Numbered from the stretch's first letter, positions 49,244 through 60,143 are shown. The stretch is DNA of 64,000 bases from Ottelia alismoides (GCA_037367405.1 JAZKJV010003265.1:16503-80502); one strand, 5' to 3'. Program-made: numbers and translations. Notes: generated by a model from the letters alone, not told the origin.

Positions 49244-51509
49244 GTAGCCCCCTTGTGTGGGTCGTAAACGATGGCATCCGGCGGTGCGATCAAGGTGCCG
49301 CGCAGGCGCGGCCAGGTTTCCATGCGGGACCGATAAGGCATCGGTAAGCTGCGCTCAATGATCTGCAGCGTGCTCTTGCGGCAGGCATCGGCGTCCATAT
49401 CCAGCACCACGTTCACGCTGAACGATTCACCCCGAACCGAGCCCGGAAATGCGCACCAGCCCGAATCGAGCCATTCCATGCGGAGTTCGAGCAATGGCGG
49501 CTGCTCATCGGCCTGTCGGCGAAATTGTTCGGATAAATCCTGCTGCGAAAGACCACGGCCAAGGCTTGTCAGCGCCGATAACCAATCACATGCTTTGGCC
49601 AGTTCGTTGTCCGTGTAGGGTTTGGCATCGTCCGGCTTGATCATCAGGGCCCGTCGCGGAGTGCCCGGATTTTGTTCCGACACCCGACGGTTGAGTCGCC
49701 CCAGGCGTTGGATCAATGCGGGGATTGGCGCAAGTTCCGAGATCAGCAGATCCGCGTCCAAATCCAAGGACATTTCGGCGACTTGCGTCGTGACCGCCAG
49801 AAGGCCGGTGCCTCCGGGGGCAGCAAACCTGTCCACGACTTCCCGATGCCGGTCCACGCGATCCCGATAACGGAACCGGCTGTGGTAAGCGACCGCTGGA
49901 ATACCGCTTTTCCGCGCCTCTTCAAAAATCGCCTGGGCACGCGCGACGGTATTGCAGACCCAAAGAACCCGCTTTCCCTCGCGAACCCGTTCCGCAGCCA
50001 ATGCAAATGCGCAACCGGCTTCCGTGCTCTCGATCAAGTAGCGCGGCAAGGATTCCAATTCGGCCGGCGGCGGAATCTGCCCGATGTCGCCGAGATGCTT
50101 GAGGAGAAAGGCTTTGCGGTGCGCGGGGAGCGAAGCGCTCATCAACAGAAAGGGCGCGCCGGGCATCGTCCGGATCAGTGCGACCAAAGCGGCGAACATC
50201 TCGTCGTTGTAGGCATGCAATTCGTCGAAAACGAACACACCGGACAATATGGCTGGCGAACTGTAGAGACCGCGCCGGTTATTGCGAACCAGCGCTAGCA
50301 CGGTATCGACGGTGCAGACAACAGCTTCCGGTGCCCATGCCTTGAGCGAATTGATGCGGAGCTGTTCATCTTCATGTTCGGCGGCGAGGCCGGAGTCGCG
50401 GCTCATGGCCACCCGGTCCAAGTCCACTTGGGCTCGTGAGTGCATCAGTTCGGCCTCCACATCCGAGTCGGCGACATAGTCCAAAAACCCTTCTGTGGCG
50501 GTCCCCGTCGTCGGGTAGCAGAAAAACAGTTTACGTCCTTGGCATGACGGGCCGCCCAGAGATAGGCCGCTACGGTTTTCCCGCTGCCGCAACCGGCTTC
50601 CACCAACGTGACGCGGTTTTCGGTGTTTGCGATGGCTTGCTGAAAGGGCCGAAGTTCCCGCCCACCTAACCGAACCTCGACGACCGCCCGTAACTGGTTC
50701 TGGGTAGGGTGCCGGCGCAGGACATCCGCAATCCAGTTTCTTGGGCTTACTCCTTCCTCCAAAAGGGCACTGCCGGCGACATCAGCGGCGACGGTCAACG
50801 CTTTCACTACCGCAGCGAAGTGCTTCCACTCGGGGTCTGTATCCAGGGTGTCTTGCCACTGGAGGCTTGCTTGATTGAAGGCCAGAAGGGCTTTTCCGGG
50901 GTAGGTGCTATCACTCGGCAAAAGCGACCAGCATTCGTCACCTGGCTTCTGAACTGGATCGAAGAGCGGTGCCAAATCGGCATGTCCAAGGTAGATGTCA
51001 ATTGCCAATCCGCCGCCCCGTTCGGTTGGAAAGGCTTTTTGCCAATCGCTGTCGAGCTTGACGTGATGACCGCCAACCGCCGCAATCACCGTCTGGAAAA
51101 GGCGCTCGGCGACAGCATCGTCCCCACATTTCCGTAAAGGCTTCCGGACCCAATCGGCCACGCCGCCACAATTACGCAAAAGGATCAGCACCGTGAGCAG
51201 CTCGTGCCGGATTGGCTGACTTTGAGGCGGAAAGTCCGGCTTGCCCCGAACCATCCCTTGGAAGTAACTAGAGGCTTTACCAAGGTCGTGAATAAGGCAG
51301 GCCATTGAAACCGCGAGCAGTAGCCGAACCTCCCAGACACCTGGGTCTAAGCCCAGGTTTGCTAAAATGGTTGCACCGCAACTGTTAACGATGGACTCTC
51401 CAGCCGCTTGCACGGCCCGCAAGTGCGTCAGCAGACGTGCGTATGACGGAGGAGAGGCGCCGGAGTCGGAATCCCAGCTTTTCGCCAATAGGTTGCGATA
51501 CCGGCTCAA
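49231..51509 (-). pseudogene. cas3: Cas3 HD nuclease-helicase, frameshifted
   Basis: TTG 51509 is used because GGAGG lies six bases ahead and it overlaps the cas6 stop. HD motifs 'CLIHDLGKASSYFQG' and 'AAVGGHHVK', Walker A 'AGCGSGKTVAAYLW' fall in the first frame. Motif II 'VFDELHAYND', 'LMSASLP' and 'QRLGRLNRRV' fall in the second. The break is near 50537 (AAGGACG); one missing G accounts for it. Full length would be ~759 aa. Type I effector nuclease. Confidence 0.84.
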
Positions 51510-52111
51510 GTTTCCTCCTTGGGCACAAACACCCCGCACCCCAGCTTTCGCCGCCCGCCCAAGCCTTCCTCTTGCAGCCGGATTGATTCCTCTGCGGTCA
51601 GCCCTGCGACGACCACCGTATGGGCGATAACCACCTTGTCTTTCATCCGGAAGCTGCGGCGCGGACCTCGCTGTGCCTTGGCCTCAATGTCCAGGGCGGT
51701 GAGTTGCCGAGCGATTTCCTCATCGAAACGCGCTTCGTCCTGTCCGTTTTTGGTCGTGACCCGATGGGCGTAAAGCTTCGGGGCAGGGATCAGTGCTCGG
51801 GGGGTCGGGACACCTAACCGGACCAAGTGTCCGCTCAGGGATAACGGCTTACCGGAAAGGGCCAGAACATCTCCGATCTGGGCAGCCGGTAAACGCAAGG
51901 TCACGTGGGACATGGGCCCCACGGCAAGCCGCCCTGGCCCTTGGTAGCGGCCCCGAATCGGATGGACTCCCAAGTTCGGGTTCTCATGAACCGGCGACTT
52001 CGCGTCCGTATCCAAGAGTCCAGATAACGCGGCGAAAAGAGCATAGCCGTGGTCCAAGGGGATCTCCCGTCCTTGCACCGGAAAGCACAAATCGATTTTT
52101 ATCTTTTCCAT
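51506..52111 (-). CDS. cas6: Cas6/Cmx6 crRNA endoribonuclease
   Basis: 201 aa. The MYXAN Cas6/Cmx6 family is indicated by 'IKIDLCFPVQGREIPLDHGY', 'GVHPIRGR', and the Gly-rich C-terminal loop 'EGLGGRRKLGCGVFVP'. It would cut the repeat hairpin. It overlaps cas3 by 4 bp (ACTTGA). Confidence 0.82.
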   Translation of the reverse strand: MEKIKIDLCFPVQGREIPLDHGYALFAALSGLLDTDAKSPVHENPNLGVHPIRGRYQGPGRLAVGPMSHVTLRLPAAQIGDVLALSGKPLSLSGHLVRLGVPTPRALIPAPKLYAHRVTTKNGQDEARFDEEIARQLTALDIEAKAQRGPRRSFRMKDKVVIAHTVVVAGLTAEESIRLQEEGLGGRRKLGCGVFVPKEET

Positions 52112-52194
52112 ACGCTGGTTTGCCTAGGGGTTGGATCGGCAGGCATTCATCCGCCACACCTGAAGAATTGTCAGAAGCCGGGGCTGCCACCGGG

Positions 52195-53229
52195 TTACAG
52201 GTCGATCAGGCGGAGTGGATTGTCGAGGGGTGGATGCTCAGAAAGTGAGCCTGACGAAAAAATAGTTGCGGCACGCAGGTGCTCTTCGCGAACTGCGAGA
52301 CGGAGGTCCTCGGGTTCAATCACCCGCACGTGCGAGCCGTGGCGCAAAATGTCCATCAACAACTCGGGCGTCTGGCTGTAGGGTAGGCGCAAGCGGTAGC
52401 GGCCGTCTTCTAGGAGCCTGCCCTCCTGGCGCGGATGCCATTTTTCCTGGGCGACCCAGCGGCTGCGTATAGCACTGAATTCAAGTTCGGCCCACTGGAC
52501 ATTCGTGCCGGAGAAAATTCCGTAACCACTGCCCAAAACACGATCCAGTTCTCCGTCATCCCTTTCCACCGCCACGACGTCGAGGATTTGAACCTCCTCT
52601 ATGGCGTCCACAGCAAAGCTCCTGAGCGCTTTGCGAAGGTGGCACCAGGCGTCGAGATACCAGTTATCCCGATAGTAGATCAGCCGCTGCGGGGAGACTT
52701 GACGGCGTCGAATCTCGTCGTTGCTGCGCGAGTGGTAGCGAATGTCCAAGCGCTTCCGCCGGAGCAAGGCCGACCCAACCGCTTGGAAATGCTCCAATCG
52801 AAAACTGCGGGCACCAACCGTCTCGATCCGAATGCGGCGCGCCACCTCCGTTGCCGGATCGTCGGCAGCCCCTAAAAGTCGGGTAAGGCGAGCAAGCAGG
52901 GGCTTGATCTCTGGACCAAGAAGACCACCAGGATCTAAATTAGCCAGCAAATGCTGCATAGTTAGAATGGCGTGGATTTCTTCGGCAGAAAACCACAGCC
53001 CTGGCAATTCAAATTGACTGGGATTTCGCAGCTCGTTTTTTTCCAAACGGTATCCGCCCCGATCACGATCGAAGATCAAGGGCACATTTAGTCGGTCTCT
53101 GAGATATTGAAGATCACGGGTAAGCGTGGCGCGCGAGACTTCAAGATTGGCTTTAAGGTCAGTAAACGAAATGGTTGTGTTGCAGCTTAAAAGGCGCCGC
53201 AACCTATATAGGCGCTCCGTTCGGCTCAT
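52195..53229 (-). CDS. WYL-domain transcription regulator of the cas operon
   Basis: 344 aa. An N-terminal DeoR-like helix-turn-helix ('FTDLKANLEVSRATLTRDL') is followed by the WYL domain with 'YHSRSNDEIRRRQVSPQRLI' and 'NWYLDAWCHLRKALRSFAVD', then 'LLMDILRHGSHVRVIEPEDL'. WYL proteins commonly regulate CRISPR operons by binding nucleic acid. It is the first gene on the cas strand, 84 bp before cas6. Confidence 0.82.
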   Translation of the reverse strand: MSRTERLYRLRRLLSCNTTISFTDLKANLEVSRATLTRDLQYLRDRLNVPLIFDRDRGGYRLEKNELRNPSQFELPGLWFSAEEIHAILTMQHLLANLDPGGLLGPEIKPLLARLTRLLGAADDPATEVARRIRIETVGARSFRLEHFQAVGSALLRRKRLDIRYHSRSNDEIRRRQVSPQRLIYYRDNWYLDAWCHLRKALRSFAVDAIEEVQILDVVAVERDDGELDRVLGSGYGIFSGTNVQWAELEFSAIRSRWVAQEKWHPRQEGRLLEDGRYRLRLPYSQTPELLMDILRHGSHVRVIEPEDLRLAVREEHLRAATIFSSGSLSEHPPLDNPLRLIDL

Positions 53230-53675
53230 TAGAAACGGTCCGTCTTGTGCTTCTTATGGGTTTTCGAAATTCTTGCGGGAAGAATAATATCAACTGACAC
53301 TCAAATAAAGTGTCCGAAAAGATCAAGAGATGTAGTTTGGCTAACGCTTGACCGGGCTAATTATCCCGATGAGCGTCGATGTCTTAAATTCTGGATTTAC
53401 GGCGCAAAGGTACGTAAAACCAGCATAAGGATTGAACCCTATGATTATTAAAGACCTTTCAATTTTAAAGAACTTGAAAAGATAGTGCTGGGCAAACAAA
53501 TTTGGTCAAAAAAAGTTACAAAACAATTCGATGGCAGAATGCTTACACGCGACTATCGTTGGGGGCAGGGGTGATTTTCAAAGGGAGAAATCAGCCGGTT
53601 GGCTTAACCCGGTTGTACATTCCGTCGCACCTGAAGGCAAACCGTTGCGAAAGTCAAGTGGATGCTGGGTTGTGG
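53230..53675. other. AT-rich gene-free stretch after the cas region
   Basis: Roughly 450 bp with markedly lower GC than the rest. It contains short frames only. It likely marks a junction between the CRISPR locus and transposon debris. Confidence 0.5.
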
Positions 53676-54158
53676 CTAAGTCTCTTTTCGGCGGACGAAG
53701 AGGTGATCATGGGCACCAACAGGTATAGATTTAATTTCAATATATGCCTGCGCGCTGACGAATTTCCCAAGCTACTGAAGGCCATAGGTGCGTGGATCAA
53801 AGGACGGATTAGCTTTCATGAGTAGCGAGCCGACAGTGGATAGTGCAGCCCAACCTTCTTCTCGTGCAGTGGCCGTAACCGCCTGTATGAGAGCTGGCAT
53901 TAATGAATCGGACGATGATGCGAGTACGGGCGCTGCGGAGTCTTTGGTTGAGGGTCGTAATATTTCGACGTAGACGAATTTGTCGTAGGCTGCAACGAAA
54001 GCTCGCGGGGCCTTTTTCTCGCCAAAGCCGAAGACCGACAGACCAGCTTCGCGAATACGTGTTGCCAAACGTCTGAAGTCACTATCGGACGAAACCAGAC
54101 ATTTTTTCCGTTTCGTGAGTTGCCCCCACAGTCTGCTGATTTTGCCTAATGTGGCCAT
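53676..54158 (-). pseudogene. NYN-LOTUS protein remnant with an in-frame stop
   Basis: The last half of a NYN/PIN-like RNase ('CLVSSDSDFRRLATRIREAG', 'FVAAYDKFVYVEIL') is followed by an OST-HTH/LOTUS domain ('AALSTVGSLLMKANPSF'). A TAG at 53772-53774 interrupts it, but the same frame continues to 'VRRKET' before the next stop at 53676. The N-terminal half of the NYN domain is absent, apparently lost to transposon activity at about 54180. Confidence 0.7.
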
Positions 54159-54189
54159 GGTGATCACCTCCCAACTCCTGCCCAAAAAT

Positions 54190-54465
54190 TGGTCAGGATA
54201 GGTTGAATAACCTGGTCACTTTTCCGCCGGGATTACCCCCAAACTGGTCAGTTTTAACCGGCATCAACACTGCTGGCTCAAAGCCGCGATTCCTTGCGCT
54301 TCGACTTCGGCCTCGTCACGCGGAAATCGGCCGTGCTCTCGGAAGAGCGTCAGCAGGACAGCCCCCCAGTGAAGCCAAGCCGGTTCGTTCGATTCTTCGT
54401 CAGGACCAGCTCGCGCTCGGCGGGCATCAATATCCATTGATCGTCCAGGCGGCCACCACCGTTCG
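54190..54465 (-). pseudogene. Remnant of a Tn3-family transposase N-terminus
   Basis: Minus strand near 54250-54460 encodes pieces of a DUF4158 transposase start ('ELVLTKNRTNRLGFTGGL' and, in a second frame, 'HGRFPRDEAEVEAQ'). It follows the resolvase at 54474 on the same strand, the usual Tn3-type order. Three TGGTCA-like motifs at 54190-54260 suggest an IS end cutting it. Family inferred from short pieces. Confidence 0.6.
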
Positions 54466-54473
54466 CCACTCGG

Positions 54474-55064
54474 CTAGGCTATCGGGTCGGTGGATGCTGA
54501 CCAGCCGATCCGAGCGAGGGTTTCGATAAGTGTGGTGCGCTTGACGCCGAAATTGCGACACACGGCCGCTTTGGACATACCGCCTCGCAGTGCGCTCAGA
54601 ATGGCGTCCAGTTTCTCGCCGGCAATCGCGGGAGGTCGTCCGCCGACACGGCCTCGGCGTCGCGCGGCGGCCAGTCCGGCAACCACCCGTTCCTGGATCA
54701 AGGCGCGTTCGTACTGGGCCAGCGCACCGAACACATGAAACAGCAATTCTCCCGATGCCGTCGTGGTATCCATGCCTTCGGTGAGAGAACGGAAAGCCAC
54801 CTGCTTCTCACGCAGGGCGTTCACAATGGAAAGGAGATTCGAAAGTGACCGGCCGAGCCGATCCAATTTCCAAACGACCAGTACATCACCCGGGTGGACA
54901 AAGGCCAGCGCCTGGGCCAAGCCGGATCGATCACCCCTGGCACCGGAAGCGCGATCTTCGAACAGATGTCGGCTATCGACGCCTGCTGCCAGCAGCGCGT
55001 CGCGTTGCAGGTCCGTGCTTTGCCGGTCCGAGTCCGACGAAACGCGCATATAGCCGACCAACAT
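54474..55064 (-). CDS. tnpR: Serine resolvase/invertase of a Tn3-family element
   Basis: 196 aa. 'GYMRVSSDSDRQSTDLQRDA' (catalytic Ser near residue 9), 'VWKLDRLGRSLSNLLSIV', 'GELLFHVFGALAQYERALI' and a C-terminal helix-turn-helix ('AAVCRNFGVKRTTLIETLA'). It belongs with the transposase remnant just downstream. Confidence 0.84.
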   Translation of the reverse strand: MLVGYMRVSSDSDRQSTDLQRDALLAAGVDSRHLFEDRASGARGDRSGLAQALAFVHPGDVLVVWKLDRLGRSLSNLLSIVNALREKQVAFRSLTEGMDTTTASGELLFHVFGALAQYERALIQERVVAGLAAARRRGRVGGRPPAIAGEKLDAILSALRGGMSKAAVCRNFGVKRTTLIETLARIGWSASTDPIA

Positions 55065-55239
55065 AAGCGGAAAACCATTGATTTGAGGTTTCCGTATAGT
55101 AGCGGATTACGACAGGGATTTCCGTACATTTTTGGCGTTGCGATGAGTTCGTTTTTAACGTCATGTGAGGGCTGTCGGAAAACATCTGTTTAGCGACATC
55201 CCGGTCAACGTGTGTCTGCTACGTTCAGCGCGATTATGG

Positions 55240-55252
55240 GCTACAATGTAGC
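55240..55252. promoter_or_regulatory. Palindrome upstream of the toxin-antitoxin pair
   Basis: GCTACA-A-TGTAGC at 55240-55252 lies 23 bp before the antitoxin start and overlaps TACAAT. Such palindromes are the usual antitoxin operators; binding is assumed. Confidence 0.65.
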
Positions 55253-55275
55253 TCATCAACCTAGAGGATCAAACC

Positions 55276-55539
55276 ATGCCCGCGAATGCCGTAGTCCGTG
55301 CCCGCATCGACGAGCACATCAAAGAGGAGGCGACCGCCGTTCTGGCGGCGATGGGGCTGACCGTATCCGATGCCTTCCGCATCATGCTGACCCGCATCGC
55401 CCGCGAGAAAGCTTTGCCGTTCGAGCCACTGGTGCCAAATGCCACCACCATCGAGGCGATGAAGGAAGCGCGCCGGGGCGGCTTGAAGTCGTTCGCTACC
55501 GTCGAGGACTTGATGGCGGACCTGAATGCGGACGATTGA
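55276..55539 (+). CDS. RelB/DinJ-family antitoxin
   Basis: 87 aa. The N-terminal ribbon-helix-helix region ('VVRARIDEHIKEEATAVLAA', 'VSDAFRIMLTRIA') is typical of RelB/DinJ. Its end overlaps the toxin start by 14 bp. Autoregulation through the upstream palindrome is likely. Confidence 0.84.
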   Translation: MPANAVVRARIDEHIKEEATAVLAAMGLTVSDAFRIMLTRIAREKALPFEPLVPNATTIEAMKEARRGGLKSFATVEDLMADLNADD

Positions 55540-55807
55540 ACAGACCGGCCAGTTCAAGCGCGACTACAAGCGTGAAGCCAAAGGTCCGCATCGGCAGACG
55601 CTGGCGAGCGATTTCGTCGGCATCGTGACCGCCCTGGCGAACGACCAGCCGCTGGCTGAGAAGCACCACGACCACGCGCTCACCGGCGATTGGAAGGATC
55701 ACCGGGATTGTCATGTCAAGCCCGATCTGGTGTTGATTTACCGCAAGCCGGATGACGCTGTGTTGCAGCTCGTTCGTCTTGGCTCGCACAGCGAGCTTGG
55801 ACTGTGA
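55526..55807 (+). CDS. YafQ/RelE-family toxin
   Basis: 93 aa, the second gene of a type II toxin-antitoxin pair, translationally coupled to the antitoxin. The family is recognised from its overall pattern, including the conserved basic and aromatic residues of the mRNA-interferase fold. Probably a post-segregational stabiliser of the element. Confidence 0.84.
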   Translation: MRTIEQTGQFKRDYKREAKGPHRQTLASDFVGIVTALANDQPLAEKHHDHALTGDWKDHRDCHVKPDLVLIYRKPDDAVLQLVRLGSHSELGL

Positions 55808-55884
55808 GCGACTGGCCCCGACAAGGAAAGGATAGGTATGACGATCAGCATGGGGTCTGCTCACGAAACGGAATAAATCGTACG

Positions 55885-58854
55885 CTAAGCCTCGCGGAGC
55901 ATCCGTAGCGGCCGAAACTTCCCTTGTTCGACTCGCTTGCTTTGCCGCCAGATGTAGTCGCCGGTTAGGTTGATGTGCTCCCAGCCGAGTGGCGACAAAT
56001 GTTGCAGCAGTTTTTCGTCTACACCCTTCCCGGATTCTCGCAGCGCCTGAACTGCCCGTTCCAGATAAACCGTGTTCCATAAGATGATGGCAGCCACCAC
56101 CAAGTTGAGGCCACTGGCGCGGTAGCGTTGGTTCTCGAAACTGCGGTCACGGAGTTCACCCAACCGATTCAGAAACACGGCACGGGCCAGCGCGTTCTTG
56201 GCCTCGCCCTTGTTCAAGCCGACCTGCACCCGGCGTCGCAATTCGACGTTCTGCATCCAGTCGAGCGAAAACAGCGTGCGCTCGATGCGGCCCAGTTCGC
56301 GCAAGGCGACCGCCAAACCATTCTGGCGCGGGTAGCTGCCAAGTTTGCGGAGCATCAAAGAGGCAGTGACGGTGCCCTGTTTGATCGACGCCGCCAGGCG
56401 CAGGATTTCGTCCCATTGCGCGCGGATGTGCTTCACGTTGACGTTGCCACCGATCAGACCGGCAAGGGTTGGGAACCGCTTCGCATCGCCGTGGATGTAC
56501 AGCCGCTTATCGGCCAAGTCGCGGATGCGCGGCGCAAAGCGAAATCCGAGCAGGTGCATCAGACCGAACACATGGTCGGTGAAACCGGCGGTATCGGTGT
56601 AGTGCTCCTCGATCCGCAAGTCGGACTCGTGATAAAGCAACCCATCCAAAACATGGGTGGCGTCACGCACCGTGGCGTTGATGACCTTGGTGTGGAACGG
56701 CGCGTACTGGTCGGAGATGTGGGTATAGAACTGCACGCCCGGTTCCTGACCGTACTTCAGGTTCACCTGACCGGCGAACTGTCCCCGGCCGCCGGCCTTG
56801 AAGTTCTGCCCGTCGGACGACGAAGTGGTGCCTTCGCCCCAATAGGCAGCGAAGGGTTGGCGAAACTGCGCGTTGACCAACTCGGCCAATGCCGCAGAAT
56901 AGGTCTCGTCGCGGATGTACCATGCCTGTAACCAGGTCAGTTTGGCGTAGCTTGTGCCGGGACAGGATTCCGCCATCTTGCTCAGGCCCAGATTGATGGC
57001 ATCGGCGAGAATGGTCGTCAGCAGCAGCTGTCGGTCTTCGACTACCTCGCCGCTTTTGAGGTGCTTGAAGTGTCGGGTGAAGCCCGTCCAACTATCGATT
57101 TCCAACAGCAGTTCGGTAATCTTCAAGTGCGGCAACAGGCCGTACGCCTGCTGTATCAACGCCTCTGCTTCATCCGGCACGGCATTGTCCAGCGGTGTAA
57201 TCTTGAGCCGGCCGCTGTCGGTGATGGCGGCATCGGGCAGCTCGTTGGCGGCGGCCAGCCGCTCGACCGTCGCCAGTTGCTCTTGCAGCACCGTGAGGCG
57301 CGCCTCCAGGAAGCGCTCGCAGTCGGTTTCGACGGCCAGGCCCAATTCCCGCTGGTCGCGTTGCGCTGCAAAGCGCGGCGGTGGCAACAGGTAATCCTCG
57401 AAGTCTTTGAACTGGCGTGATCCCTCTACCCAGATGTCACCCGACCGCAGGGAGTTCTTCAACTCCGATAACACGCACAGCTCATAATAACGACGATCCA
57501 GCCCCTCCGGTGTACACACCAAACCTTCCCAGCGTTTGCGCACGAAGGAGGTCGGCGCATCGTCCGGCACCTTGCGGGCCTGGCGTTCGTTCATGCCTTT
57601 CAGCACGTCGACGCCAGCCAGCAGCTCGCGTGCCGCCGGCGCCGCCTTCATGGGTAGCGCGTCCAGTAGAGTCGGCGTGTAGCGCCGGAGCTGGTTAAAT
57701 CCGTCGCTGACCAAAGCCAGGTAGTCGAAGTCTTCCGGCCGGGCCAATTTTTCCGCTTCGGCAATGCTCTCGCTGAAGACCTCCCACGGGATAATGGCCT
57801 CGATGGCAGCGAACGGGTCGCTGCCCGCTTCCTTTGAATCCAGCAAGGCGCGGCCGATGCGCGAGTACAGGCGCACCTTGTCGTTGATCGCCTTGCCAGA
57901 CTGCTGGAAGCGATCGGCGTGATGGCGTTTGGCCTTGCTGAACAACGACCCCATGAACCGGTCGTGCAGGTCGATGATTTCGTCGATCAGCGTGGCCCGC
58001 GTGTCGAGGATCACCGCCACCAGCGTCGCATAGCGGCGGGCCGGTTCTAGATCGCGCAGGTGCTGTGCTGTCATCTGGCCGCCTTCACGAGCCAGTTTGA
58101 GCAAGCGATTTTGGTGGATAGCGTGTTCCAATCCATCAGGCAACCATAGCTCACGGACCGTTTTCAGCCGTTCCAAATGGGCGAGCAAATGTTTGGGCTT
58201 AGGCGGTCCGGGCGGCTGGCGCAGCCAGATCAGCCCACTGCCCTTCGTGCCCTCGCGGATCGTCAGCAGACCATCGAGCGCACGGAGGTGATGATCCGCC
58301 AAAGGCGCGGTCAGCGCCTCGTATACCTGGCGCGTGCCGCGGGTAAGGGCTTCACTACAGACCCGCTCAATCACATCGATCGCCGGCAGGATGATGCGTT
58401 GTTTCCGGAGTAACTCGACCAGCACTTCGGCCAACACCATGCCCCGGTCGGTTTGCTGGGCCAGCTCGGCAAGCTCGCCGACGAAGCGCCGGTAGTCAGC
58501 AATCGCGAATGGCGTCAGATCCAGCCATGCCTGCAATTCCGCCAGGTGCTCGCGCCGGGTCTCCGCTCGCTTGGCGTACTTTGGCCAGACCTCCGGCTCG
58601 ATATGCAATTGTCGACCAACGATTGCAAGCAAGGGCTGGGGTGGTTCCGCATCGGGCGGTAAGGCGAAACCCGGAAAGCGCAGGTAGCACAACTGCACCG
58701 CAAAGCCGAGCCGGTTGTGATGACCACGCCGTTGACGGATGACCGACAGGTCGGGTTCCGAAAAGGTGTAATGCTGGATAAGTTCGTCGTTAGTCGTGGG
58801 AAAGGCCAACAGGCCGGCGCGTTCGGCGGGTGTCAACAAACTGCGCCGTGGCAT
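55885..58854 (-). CDS. tnpA: Tn3-family transposase
   Basis: 989 aa, the usual size. It starts '[12 protein letters not shown]' with the DUF4158 '[14 protein letters not shown]' and ends with the DDE-type core ('[20 protein letters not shown]', '[19 protein letters not shown]', '[11 protein letters not shown]'). Complete and on the same strand as tnpR, three bases away. Confidence 0.92.
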   Translation of the reverse strand: MPRRSLLTPAERAGLLAFPTTNDELIQHYTFSEPDLSVIRQRRGHHNRLGFAVQLCYLRFPGFALPPDAEPPQPLLAIVGRQLHIEPEVWPKYAKRAETRREHLAELQAWLDLTPFAIADYRRFVGELAELAQQTDRGMVLAEVLVELLRKQRIILPAIDVIERVCSEALTRGTRQVYEALTAPLADHHLRALDGLLTIREGTKGSGLIWLRQPPGPPKPKHLLAHLERLKTVRELWLPDGLEHAIHQNRLLKLAREGGQMTAQHLRDLEPARRYATLVAVILDTRATLIDEIIDLHDRFMGSLFSKAKRHHADRFQQSGKAINDKVRLYSRIGRALLDSKEAGSDPFAAIEAIIPWEVFSESIAEAEKLARPEDFDYLALVSDGFNQLRRYTPTLLDALPMKAAPAARELLAGVDVLKGMNERQARKVPDDAPTSFVRKRWEGLVCTPEGLDRRYYELCVLSELKNSLRSGDIWVEGSRQFKDFEDYLLPPPRFAAQRDQRELGLAVETDCERFLEARLTVLQEQLATVERLAAANELPDAAITDSGRLKITPLDNAVPDEAEALIQQAYGLLPHLKITELLLEIDSWTGFTRHFKHLKSGEVVEDRQLLLTTILADAINLGLSKMAESCPGTSYAKLTWLQAWYIRDETYSAALAELVNAQFRQPFAAYWGEGTTSSSDGQNFKAGGRGQFAGQVNLKYGQEPGVQFYTHISDQYAPFHTKVINATVRDATHVLDGLLYHESDLRIEEHYTDTAGFTDHVFGLMHLLGFRFAPRIRDLADKRLYIHGDAKRFPTLAGLIGGNVNVKHIRAQWDEILRLAASIKQGTVTASLMLRKLGSYPRQNGLAVALRELGRIERTLFSLDWMQNVELRRRVQVGLNKGEAKNALARAVFLNRLGELRDRSFENQRYRASGLNLVVAAIILWNTVYLERAVQALRESGKGVDEKLLQHLSPLGWEHINLTGDYIWRQSKRVEQGKFRPLRMLREA

Positions 58855-58856
58855 GG

Positions 58857-59417
58857 TCAGTCATCGGCTCGGAGGTATTGGTACAGGGTTTCGCGGCTGA
58901 TGCCGAATTCGCGTGCCAGCGAGGCCTTTTGCTCGCCGGCTGCGGCCCGCCGCTGTAGATCACTCACCTGCTCCGGCGACAGCGCCTTTTTGCGACCCCG
59001 GTAAGCCCCGCGTTGCTTGGCGAGCGCGATACCCTCGCGCTGCCGCTCGCGGATCAAGGCCCGCTCGAACTCGGCGAACGCACCCATGACCGACAGCATC
59101 AGGTTGGCCATCGGCGAATCCTCGCCAGTAAAGGTCAGGCTCTCTTTGACGAACTCAATGCGCACGCCGCGCTGGGTGAGCTTCTGCACCACACGCCGCA
59201 GGTCATCCAGGTTACGGGCAAGACGGTCCATGCTGTGGACGACCACGGTATCGCCATCACGCACAAAGCCCAGCAGTCTTTCCAACTCTGGGCGCTGGAT
59301 ATCCTTGCCGGATGCCTTGTCGGTGAATAGCCGGTCCACCTGGACCTGTTCAAGTTGACGTTCCGGGTTCTGGTCAAAACTGCTGACCCGGACATAACCG
59401 ATGCGTTGACCTTTCAA
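58857..59417 (-). CDS. tnpR: Tn21-type serine resolvase
   Basis: 186 aa: '[20 protein letters not shown]' (Ser near residue 10), '[19 protein letters not shown]', '[20 protein letters not shown]', '[16 protein letters not shown]'-like helix-turn-helix. Resolves the cointegrate at the res region upstream. Confidence 0.9.
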   Translation of the reverse strand: MKGQRIGYVRVSSFDQNPERQLEQVQVDRLFTDKASGKDIQRPELERLLGFVRDGDTVVVHSMDRLARNLDDLRRVVQKLTQRGVRIEFVKESLTFTGEDSPMANLMLSVMGAFAEFERALIRERQREGIALAKQRGAYRGRKKALSPEQVSDLQRRAAAGEQKASLAREFGISRETLYQYLRADD

Positions 59418-59628
59418 AAAGTTCTCCCGACGGAAATGTGTCAGGAAAAACTCTAAGATCCTTGGTGGCAGGTGTCAATTTATTCAAACTATGGCTCTAT
59501 TCTGACGCTCATTGACTAGCCTTCCTGACGTCCGGTTAGGGTATAGGCTAGATTGACGCTGTCGACTTGCTCTGCACGTTGGGTACGGGTCGGGCGGCAC
59601 ACAGTTGATGCCAGCCAGGGGAAAAAGG
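59418..59628. other. Res region upstream of tnpR
   Basis: Gene-free 210 bp with TGTCAG/CTGACG dyads near 59440, 59500 and 59530, the pattern of Tn21-like res subsites. The tnpR and tnpA promoters should lie here. Confidence 0.6.
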
Positions 59629-59847
59629 TTAACTGCTGGCACAACAGGATTTGTGCTGCTGGATGGGCGGACACTTAACGGAGCCATAGGAGCAGAAAAC
59701 GCAGCAATCTCCAGGATTTGGCTTGAGCAGTGCTCCGCAGCCTTTGCAGTCATAGAAGAACTGGCAGGCATCGGTCGGCATGGTCTCCGTTTCAGCGTGC
59801 CCGCAGTGTGGACAGGTAATCGTTGATTCCAGAATCACGTCTTTCAT
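59629..59847 (-). CDS. GDCCVxC-type small cysteine-rich protein of the mer operon
   Basis: 72 aa with 'TCPHCGHAETETMP', 'CQFFYDCKGCGALLKP' and 'PGDCCVFCSYG'. Proteins with the GDCCVxC signature are often linked with mer genes and may carry a selenocysteine in some relatives. Here all are Cys. Overlaps merP stop (ATGA). Confidence 0.8.
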   Translation of the reverse strand: MKDVILESTITCPHCGHAETETMPTDACQFFYDCKGCGALLKPNPGDCCVFCSYGSVKCPPIQQHKSCCASS

Positions 59848-60134
59848 TGTTTGTCTTGCCGGATGGTGGACGGATAGCCGGCACTCTTGGTTGCTGCCGT
59901 TAATGTTTCCGCCGCAGCAGCGGTATCGTCGAATTGCACGGTTGCGGTCTTGTTTGAGTAATCGACCGTAACCTGTTGCACACCGGAGACGTGTTCAAGG
60001 GCTTTTTTAACGGTTAGAGGACAGACCGCACACGTCATGTTTTGTACGTCGAGCACGACTGTACGTGATGCGGCCAGAGCCGCGCCCGCCGTAACGGTCA
60101 ATGCCAGAACAAGCGAAAGTATTCGGGTTTTCAT
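59844..60134 (-). CDS. merP: Periplasmic mercury-binding protein MerP
   Basis: 96 aa. Signal peptide ('LALTVTAGAALAA') then the HMA fold with 'MTCAVCPLTVKKALEHVSGV', the metal-binding Cys-x-x-Cys motif. It hands Hg(II) to MerT (60144), which starts a few bases upstream. Confidence 0.93.
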   Translation of the reverse strand: MKTRILSLVLALTVTAGAALAASRTVVLDVQNMTCAVCPLTVKKALEHVSGVQQVTVDYSNKTATVQFDDTAAAAETLTAATKSAGYPSTIRQDKQ

Positions 60135-60143
60135 CGGTTCTCC

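Noticed and set aside
53502..53825. 107-aa plus-strand protein
   Set aside because: It overlaps the NYN-LOTUS remnant, has no motif and no Shine-Dalgarno; likely a chance frame.
54203..54529. 108-aa plus-strand protein
   Set aside because: It is antisense to transposase remnants and has low-complexity composition.
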